This document shows, piece after piece, positions 55,990-64,000 of a DNA stretch of 64,000 nt. Both the position numbers and the translations under genes were made by a program. The stretch is from NCBI GenBank assembly GCA_947561585.1, contig CANNZV010001053.1:221910-285909 (forward strand), written 5' to 3'. How positions within the stretch are numbered: the first letter of the stretch is position 1; each line of letters starts with the position of its first letter. The notes under the pieces are model-generated. The model had not been told where the DNA came from, searched no databases, and saw nothing but the letters and a program-made list of their open reading frames with translations. Origin of the DNA: Caprella mutica (Eukaryota; Arthropoda; Malacostraca; Amphipoda; Caprellidae).

Positions 55990-58067
55990 CTAACTAAAAT
56001 GCGGAAAGAAAATGTGAGCGTGCACGCTCACGTCACTTAGTATTGAATAAAAAACGGAAAATGGAATTTGCGTGCACGCCCACGCAACTAAGTTGACTAA
56101 AACATGGAAAAGTGGAATTTTTTGGAATTTCTTGGCGTGCACGCTAACGCAACTGTCTAAAACGCGGAAAAATTAAAATTATTGGCGTGCACTCTCACGC
56201 AACTGTCTATAATGCGGAAAAAAAGAATTGGCGTGCACGCTCACGCAACTGTCAAAAACGCAGAAAAAAATGGCGTGCATGCTCATCAAATGTCTAAATT
56301 TAAATAATTGGCGTGCACGCTCACGCAATTGTCTAAAATGCGGAAAAAAAGAATTGGCATGCACGCTCACACAACTGTCAAAAACGCAGAAAAAATACAA
56401 AAATTGGCATGCACGCTCACGCAAATGTCTAAATTAAAATAATTGGCGTGCACGCTCACGCAACTGTCTAAAATACGGATAAAAAAATTGGCGTGCACGC
56501 TCACGTAATTACTGTCTGAAATGCGGAAAAAAGAATTGGCGTGCACGCTCACGCAACTGTCAAAAACGCAGAAAAACTATAAAAATTGGCGTGCACGCTC
56601 ACGCAAATGTCTAAATTAAAATAATTGGCGTGCACGCTCACGCAACTGTCTAAAATGCGGGAAAAAAAGAATTGGCGTGCACGCTCACGCAACTGTCAAA
56701 AACGCAGGATAAAAATGGCATGCACGCTCATCAAATGTCTAAATTAAAATAATTGGCGTGCACGCTCACGCAATTGTCTAAAATGCATAAAAAAGAATTG
56801 GCGTGCACGCTCACGCAATTGTCTAAAATGCATAAAAAAGAATTGGCGTGCACGCTCACGCAATTGTCAAAAACGTAGAAGAAATACAAAAATTGGCGTG
56901 CACGCTCACGCAAATGTCTAAATTAAAATAATTGACGTGCACGCTCACGCAACTGTCTAAAATACGGAAAAAAAATTGGCGTGCACGCTCACGTAACTGT
57001 CAAAAACGCAGAAAAACTATAAAAATTGGCGTGCACACTCACGCAAATGTCTAAATTAAAATTGTTGGCGTGCACGTTCACGCAACTGTCTAAAATGCGG
57101 AAAAAAATAATTGGCGTGCATGCTCACGCAACTGTCAAAAATGCAGGAAAAAAATGGCATGCACGCTCATCAAATGTCTAAATTAAAATAATTGGCGTGC
57201 ACGCTCACGCAATTGTCTAAAATGCATAAAAAAAGAATTGGCGTGCACGCTCACGCAACTGTCAAAAACGTAGAAAAAATACAAAAATTTGCGTGCACGC
57301 TCACGCAAATGTCTAAATTAAAATAATTGACGTGCACGCTCACGCAACTGTCTAAGTTACGGAAAAAAATTGGCGTGCACGCTCACGTAACTGTATGAAA
57401 TGCGGAAAAAAGAATTGGCGTGCACGCTCACGCAACTGTCAAAAACGCAGAAAAACTATAAAAATTGGCGTGCACGCTCACGCAAATGTCTAAATTAAAA
57501 TTGTTGGCGTGCACGCTCACGCAACTGTCTAAAATGCGGAAAAAAATAATTGGCGTGCACGCTCACGGAACTGTCAAAAACGCAGAATTTTTTTTTAAAA
57601 ATTGGTGTGCACGCTCACGCAAATGTCTAAATTAAAATAATTGGCGTGCACGCTCACGCAACTGTCTAAAATGCGGGAAAGAATAATTGGCGTGCACGCT
57701 CACGCAACTGTCAAAAACGCAGAAAAAAATGGCATGCACGCTCATCAAATGTCTAAGTTTAAATAATTGGCGTGCACGCTCACGCAACTGTCTAAAATGT
57801 GGAAAAAAAGAATTGGCGAGCACGCTCACGCAACTGTCAAAACGCAGAAAAATACAAATATTGGCGTGCACGCTCACGCAAATGTCTAAATTTAAATAAT
57901 TGGTGTGCACGCTCACACAACTGTCTAAAATACGGAAAAAAATTGGCGTGCACGCTAACGTACTTGTCTAAAATGCGGAAAAAAGAATTGGCGTGCACGC
58001 TCACGCAACTGTCAAAAACGCAGAAAAACTAAAAAAATTGGCGTGCACTCTCACGTAAATGTCTAAA
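55990..58067. repeat. GCGTGCACGC satellite, trimeric higher-order repeat
   Basis: Every 39-50 bp the block TTGGCGTGCACGCTCACG recurs (about 46 times). The linkers fall into three kinds that follow each other in order: TCTAAAATGCGGAAAAAA, TCAAAAACGCAGAAAAA and TCTAAATTAAAATAA. Together they make a trimer of about 135 bp. GCGTGCACGC is a perfect palindrome. It continues at 61118 after an insertion. Confidence 0.95.
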
Positions 58068-58071
58068 TTAA

Positions 58072-61000
58072 AGGTCCTCTCCAGGCTCCGGGAAAAAAAT
58101 GAGTTTATTACATAATATTAAAGAACTAACCCAGCAAACATGAATGTATCTATTCTATGTCTAAACGACTCTGTATAACCTCTCTTCCGACATCGAATAC
58201 CAGTAACAAATTAGACATGGTGACATCAAGTAGACATCAATCCGATATCCGTTTGCACCGCTAAACCGCATCATATCAAGTATATTTGGCATCGAAGCGA
58301 TATCGTTATACAGCGTTGAATAGAAAGATAAATTACGACATACAACATACATAGGGATTCTGCATCGAACAGACGCCTAATTATATATCTAATATGCTTC
58401 GAAACGATATCCACTTGCATACAATAAATAAATAAAAATAGAAAATTCTTACTTCATTGATATAACGTAGGTACTGTACGTTTAGGTGCATATCAATTTG
58501 ATTAATGTTACATAATGTTATATATAAATTAAATGGGAAGAAATGATGTGACGTGTCCGGGAATCGTTCGTGGGTCCAACCATCGTCGTGCCTGTAGCTC
58601 TGTCACTTTGCCACCGTGGATGCATTTGATTAAAAAAAAAAATTTAAATTAAATGACCCGGAGATACTTAAAGAAATTTTAAAGTGAATAAAACAATACA
58701 GGCAAGCACCGCTTTTATAACCAAAATCACAACTTATTGTTATTACAAATAGTAATGAGTTGGTCAAATTTTCATATAATTGTAACTCCTTAAAAATTTC
58801 GATCTCTATGAGTTCAAATTAAAGAAAATGTTTTGAGGCTACGACTTAGAATACAGATGAAAGCTCTGTGATGAAAGTTCAAAGTAATGAATGCATTAAT
58901 TAAAATTTGACCATAGATTAACTCTCACTCAGTAAATATAGGTCATAATGGTTGAGTAATTAGTCTGATATTTTGACTTATATAATTGTGTTTCATTGAA
59001 CAATCATGAATTTTGTGCTCTGTGAAATATTTTTAGCAATAGGGTATATGTTCCAAGTTATTAATAAGGTCTATATTTTCGAACACGTGACAAAGGAAAA
59101 TATAATTATCATTATTTAAATACTATTTAATTAGTAACATAATAGCTGAAGGTATGATACCAATTGAAATAAAAGTTAAATAATGATTATTATATAGATT
59201 TATTGAGTCCGATTACCACTTTAAGTTTATTATCTATAATGTGAATCACTGAATTTTAATCGTCTCATTTGCAGCTTTAGGCACTATAGGTGAAAGCTCA
59301 AGTTATCGGATATGGGGTTAAGCATTTTACGTAGAAAAATTATTTATGTATTGATTTTTATTTCTAAACTTGTATTATACGTACTGGTATCATGGATACC
59401 AATTTAAGTAAGAGTTTAATAATAATAATAATTATATTTATTTCTTACATATTTGAAAATGTGGAACCGTCCGATAACACAGAATTCACTCTAAAATGGA
59501 ACATGTTAAATAGCCCATCAACTATTAATTATTTACGTTTAGTAGATGTTTAACGTCTGCTTCGGAACCAAAATCCATGTCGCTGACGTCAAAAGGAAAT
59601 GAAATACAAGGGACTGGAAGAAGCAGTCAGAAAGGAAAGTGGCTCCATGGATAAAGTCACGACGCTCATGGATGCTAAAAAGCTACTCCGTGAATGCTGT
59701 CACTTACCGAAGAAAGTGACAAAAATGATCACAAGCACCGGTGGCTGCACTCAAGGATGGAAGGGAGAAGTGAAGAGGTAATAGTAAATGAAGTCTACGA
59801 GCCTACCTAACACAAGCATAGCCCTAGCGCTATCCTCTAAAATTGCATGGAGAGTTGAAACATGGTAAACATAAAATAGACAATACATAATCCAAATTAC
59901 AACAGTTTGGGACCCAAAGGACGCTACCCCCTTCTCTTCTATTCACCAAAGACAGCTTCAGGAACCCCTCAGGGCTTATTTATAATAAGCAGTTTAAAAT
60001 AGATTCATCACCATTTCGTTCTCACGGTACTGGAGGAACACTGTTCAACAACCGATGTTCTAGTATTGCTTAATTTTCGTTGATACAGTTCACAATTGCA
60101 CTAGCGTGTCAATGCTCAATCGTATACCTTTACAACTGCCGTAGTGTCGTTAGTCCCCTATAAGTATATTAATTATTGGGTATAGTTTAAAGGGAGCACT
60201 ATGTATGTTATATAGAAAGGTACATTTCAATTGAATGGAAATAATTCCTACATTTCTTCACGTATTATAGAACAGGAAGATAAGAAAATGAATTTCCAAA
60301 TTTCAAACGATTTTTTTTTTTAAACTACTTATCTGTTTTCGCACTTCTGGTCGAAGTATAAATTCAGATATCGTTTGGAAACACACATGCCGACGTCAAG
60401 ATGATGCTGTTAAAACCATGTATCGGTTTTCGCGTTTCTACTCGAAGTGTAAATTCAGATATCATTTAGAAACAGACATTCCGATATCTACTATGAGTCG
60501 AAATGGTTGCTAAGGCGATACCCACCGTTAGCGCTACGAATTCGACAGGAAACGGCATCGAATCGACATTCATATGTTTGTTGGGAAGGTCTACGATCAT
60601 TATTACGCAAACCGCATACAATTCGGTTCTGTATATATGTTATTATTTGCTTTTAAAGTTTTTTAATACTCTGTGATCAACAATCGAGCAAATCTCCAAC
60701 CTGACGCTGAGAAAGAAGATTGTACACTCTTTGTTTTGATTTCAATTTTAGATTTTTAAACTAACAATGCGTTTTTGGCCTTCATTTAAGATATTAATTG
60801 TTTCTAATAGTATATAAACGTTTCTATAATAAGTTTATCCAAATTTGAACCTTTAATTAAACTAATAATAAATAGAATTATTAAACCAAATACCTAGTTA
60901 ACAATCAAAACAAATGGTGTACATTCTTCTTCTTCAGACTGAAAATTAGAAAGTCGGAAGTAAAGCAGGTTTTGTAGAGTTTGGATTATAAAAATCTATA

Positions 61001-61113
61001 AAAGCATATAAAATTAAAAATATGCTATCAAATTTTATGGGGTTTGCAGTAAAATGATAAAAAACATTAGCCTCGTTGATTCAAGCAATAAAAAAATTGC
61101 TTGGAGGGGACCT
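58072..61113. mobile_element. TTAA-flanked MITE carrying a nested element
   Basis: Starts AGGTCCTCTCCAGGCTCC and ends TTGGAGGGGACCT, giving inverted ends AGGTCCYCTCCA. TTAA is duplicated at 58068-58071 and 61114-61117. The satellite phase is restored exactly when the insert is removed. Without its nested passenger the MITE is about 590 bp. TTAA duplications are typical of piggyBac-, Kolobok- or Sola3-mobilised elements. Confidence 0.9.
58130..60585 (-). mobile_element. CCCARCAAACAT element, copy 5 (complete), nested in the MITE
   Basis: 2456 bp, inverted relative to copies 1-3. AA on both sides, and the empty target (CCTAAGGTTTACG) is visible in the other MITE copy at about 12140-12160 inverted. 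The dispersed repeat sits at about 59520-60000. Confidence 0.85.
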
Positions 61114-61117
61114 TTAA

Positions 61118-61790
61118 AATTGTTGGCGTGCACGCTCACGCAACTGTCTAAAATGCGGAAAAAAATATTTGGCGTGCACGCTCACGGAACTGTCAAAAAC
61201 ACAGAAAAAAAAATAAAAAAAATTTGCGTGCATGCTCACGCAAATGTCTAAATTAAAATAATTGGCGTGCGCGCTCACGCAACTGTCTAAGAATGCGGAA
61301 AAAAAGAATTGGCGAGCACGCTCACGTAACTGTCAAAAACGCAGAAAAATTAAAATAAATTGATGTGCACGCTCACGCTAATGACTAAATTAAAATAATT
61401 GGCGTGCACGCTCACGCAACTGTCTAAAATACGGAAAAAAATAATTGGCGTGCACGCTCACTTAACTGTCTAAAAAACGGAAAAAAGAATTGGCGTGCAC
61501 GCTCACGCAACTGTCAAAAACGCAGAAAAACTAAAAAAATTGACGTGCACCTTCACGCAAATGTCTGAATTAAAATAATTGGCGTGCACGCTCACACAAC
61601 TGTCAAAAACGCGGAAAAAAAAAATTGGCGTGCACGCTCACGAAACTGTCAAAAACGCAGAAAAAAAATTGGCGTGCACGCTCACGCAAATGTCTAAATT
61701 AAAATAATTGGCGTGCACGCTCACGCAATTGTCTAAAACGCGGGAAAAAAATATTGGCGTGCACGCTCACGCAACTGTTAAAAACGCAGA
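61118..61790. repeat. GCGTGCACGC satellite, continuation
   Basis: Resumes the same three linker kinds (about 14 units) and ends at AACGCAGACTCAAACATT, where the 15-bp array begins. Confidence 0.95.
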
Positions 61791-61794
61791 CTCA

Positions 61795-62010
61795 AACATT
61801 TTGACTCAAATATTTTGACTCAAATATTTTGACTCAAATATTTTGACTCAAATATTTCGACTCAAATATTTTGACTCTAATATTTTGACTCAAATATTTT
61901 GACTCAAATATTTCGACTCAAATATTTCGACTCAAATATTTAGACTCAAATATTTAGACTCAAATATTTTGACTCAAATATTTTGGATCAAATATTTTGA
62001 ATCAAATATA
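61795..62010. repeat. 15-bp minisatellite
   Basis: About 14 units of TTTTGACTCAAATAT, with TTTCGACTC and TTTAGACTC variants. Confidence 0.95.
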
Positions 62011-62084
62011 TTCTTTAAAGATATATATATTTAATTAATATTATTTTTTCTTTTACTATTGATAACCCATTATTTTTATGGGAA

Positions 62085-63540
62085 GTACACTATAGTTAGT
62101 GAAATTAAAATATAAATTAGCGTGACGCTATATTAATTTTATAATATAATTTATAACGGAATTATGTGATGCATGAAAGAAACGTGCGTCACGTAACTTA
62201 ATTAGCACAATGATGACAGAAAATATAAATTGGCGTGACGATTTCAATTGTATAGTTTACTATTGGATGGAATTATGTGTTGGCGTGATAGAAACGTGAT
62301 TCACGCTAGTTACTGAATAGATAACTACAAATATGAATTAGCGTGACAATATCAATTGTATAAAGTAATTTTGAATGGAAATAAGTGTGCTACGCGTAGC
62401 ACAAACGTACATACTACGAACTACATGTAAAAATAACTGAAAATACAAATTAGCGTGACGATATTAATTGTATAATATGATTTTGAACGGAATTATGTGC
62501 TAGCGGGATAAAGACGTGCTGCACGCTAGTTAGTGAAAAGATAACATAAATCTTAAATTAGCGTGAAGATGTTAATTGTATAGTTTAGTTAGGGATGGAA
62601 TTGTATGTTGGAGTAATAGATATACGTGCGGTACGCTAATAGTGAAAAGATAACTGAAAATAGGAATTAGCGTGACGATATCATAGTTTAATTTTGAATG
62701 GTATCATGTGTTGGCGTGATAGAAACGTGCGTCACACAACTTAATACAACGATAATTCAAAATGTAAATTGGCGTGAGGATATCAATTGTATAGTTTAAT
62801 ATCGGATGGAATTATGTGTTGGCGTGATAGAAATGTGCGTTACGTAACTTAGTACAACGATAACTGAAAATATAAATTGGCGTGACGATATCAATTGTAA
62901 AGTTCGCTATATGAAGGAATTATGTGTTGGCGTGATAGACACGTGTGTCACGCTGCTTAGTTAAAAGATAACAGAAATTATAAATTAGCGTGACGATCGA
63001 TATCAATTGTATAGTTTACTATCGGATGGAATTATGTGTTGGCGTGATAGAAACGTGCGGCAGCGCGTTGCTTAGTTAAAAGATAACAGAAATTAAAAAT
63101 TAGCGTGACGATATCAATTGTATAGTTTACTATTAGATGGAATTATGTGTTGGCGTGATAGAAACGTGCGGCAGCGCGTTGCTTAGTTAAAAGATAACAG
63201 ATATTATAAATTAGCATGACGATCGATATCGATTGTATAGTTTACTATCGGATGGAATTATGTATTTGCGTGATAAAAACGTGCGGCATGCTAGTTAGTG
63301 AGAGAAAAAAACTGAAAATATAAATTATCGTGACGATATCATAGTTTAATCTTCAACGGAATTATGTGTTGGCGTGATAGAAACGTGCGTCACAACTTAG
63401 TACAACAATAATTGAAAATATAAATTGGCGTGACGATATTAACTGTATAGTTTAGTTTTGGATGGAATTATGTGTTGGCCTGATAGGAACGTTCGGTGCG
63501 CTTCTTAGTGAAAAGATAACAAAATTTAGAAATTAGCGTA
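62085..63540. repeat. ~112-bp satellite (~13 units)
   Basis: Each unit has TAAATTGGCGTGACGATATC, AATTGTATAGTTTA, GGATGGAATTATGTGTTGGC, GTGATAGAAACGTGC and a TTAGTGAAAAGATAAC end. Divergence is clearly higher than in the neighbouring arrays. TTGGCGTG is shared with the GCGTGCACGC satellite. Confidence 0.9.
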
Positions 63541-64000
63541 ACAATATCAACTTTACTAACGTAATATTGTTAACCATACTAACGTAATACCGTTAACCTT
63601 ACTAACATAATATTGTTCATCTTACTAACATAATATAGTTAACCTTACTAACGTAATATCGTTAACCTTACTAACATAATATTGTTCATCTTACTAACTA
63701 ATATCGTTAACCTTACTAACATAATATTGTTCATCTTACTAACTAATATCGTTAAGCTTACTAACATAATATCGTTCTCATGAAGTTCACCTTACTAACT
63801 AATATCGTTCTCATGAAGTTCACCTTACTAACTAATATCGTTCACCTTACTAACTAATATCGTTCACCTTACTAACTAATATCATTCTCATGAAGTTCAC
63901 CTTACTAACTAATATCGTTAACCTTACTTACTAATATCGTTAACCTTACTAACTAATATCGTTCTCGTGAAGTTCACCTTACTAACTAATATCGTTAACC
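63541..64000. repeat. ~22-bp satellite running off the window
   Basis: Units CTTACTAACTAATATCGTTAA with ACCTT/ATCTT joints; a longer variant adds CTCATGAAGTTCAC. The array is open at the right edge. Confidence 0.92.

Noticed and set aside
55380..56040. Frames of 60-149 codons in the ~110-bp repeat
   Set aside because: Open in several frames at once because of the repeat; no protein family resemblance.
56179..58032. Short frames rich in MRERA or ACTLTQLSK
   Set aside because: Translations of the GCGTGCACGC satellite in various frames.
55990..58067. CRISPR-like pattern (conserved 18-bp block with 20-30 bp spacers)
   Set aside because: The spacers are only three recurring A-rich types in fixed order, i.e. 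a higher-order satellite; no cas genes.
59599..59781. 60-codon frame shared with 1907-2089
   Set aside because: It lies within the dispersed repeat in two recently related element copies and is broken in older copies (8.2 kb, 42.1 kb), so conservation reflects recent duplication.

Overview
The window is AT-rich nuclear DNA from an invertebrate animal. The three recognisable genes have short GT-AG introns (mostly 80-700 bp), and a DD37D mariner, APE-type LINEs and a dense population of MITEs are present. I cannot name the phylum. Only about 24 kb (21.9-46.0 kb) holds host genes; the rest is mobile and satellite DNA.

Host genes. TBCCD1 (minus, 11 coding exons, 22798-31472, 656 aa) encodes a TBCC-domain centrosome/Golgi-positioning protein. 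DCTN5 (plus, 4 exons, 38903-40487, 195 aa) encodes the dynactin p25 pointed-end subunit. A FASTKD/RAP-domain gene (minus, 13 exons, 40635-45946, 767 aa) encodes a probable mitochondrial RNA-processing factor. DCTN5 and the FASTKD gene converge tail to tail, with stops 147 bp apart, and their poly(A) signals predict overlapping 3' ends. Every exon junction was read from the sequence with phase continuity.

Left repeat region (1-21.9 kb). This is a nest of insertions. A non-coding element with CCCARCAAACAT ends (about 2.3-2.5 kb) is present in several copies. One copy is split by a 7.9-kb element with 23-bp inverted ends and a GTAC target duplication, and that same split copy sits inside a TTAA-flanked MITE. 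A degenerate mariner, a 1.5-kb hAT-like element with an 8-bp duplication, and a ~480-bp dispersed repeat are also present.

Inside the genes. TBCCD1 carries two minisatellites. A 31-bp array (about 84 units) fills one intron and each unit repeats the gene's own exon/intron junction. A 33-bp array (about 26 units) starts at the stop codon and repeats that stop in frame. A second mariner lies 22 bp inside another TBCCD1 intron.

Intergenic 31.5-38.9 and 46-54 kb. These hold a swarm of short hAT-like MITEs (CCAGTCTG, CCAAGTA and CCATGTTTC ends). Many have exact 8-bp duplications and many are nested. Two 3'-truncated LINEs face each other at 49.8-53.7 kb.

Right end (54.1-64 kb). A run of unrelated-looking satellites: 18-bp, ~110-bp, a trimeric GCGTGCACGC higher-order repeat, 15-bp, ~112-bp and ~22-bp, the last running off the window. 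The GCGTGCACGC array is interrupted by a TTAA MITE that itself contains a CCCARCAAACAT element.
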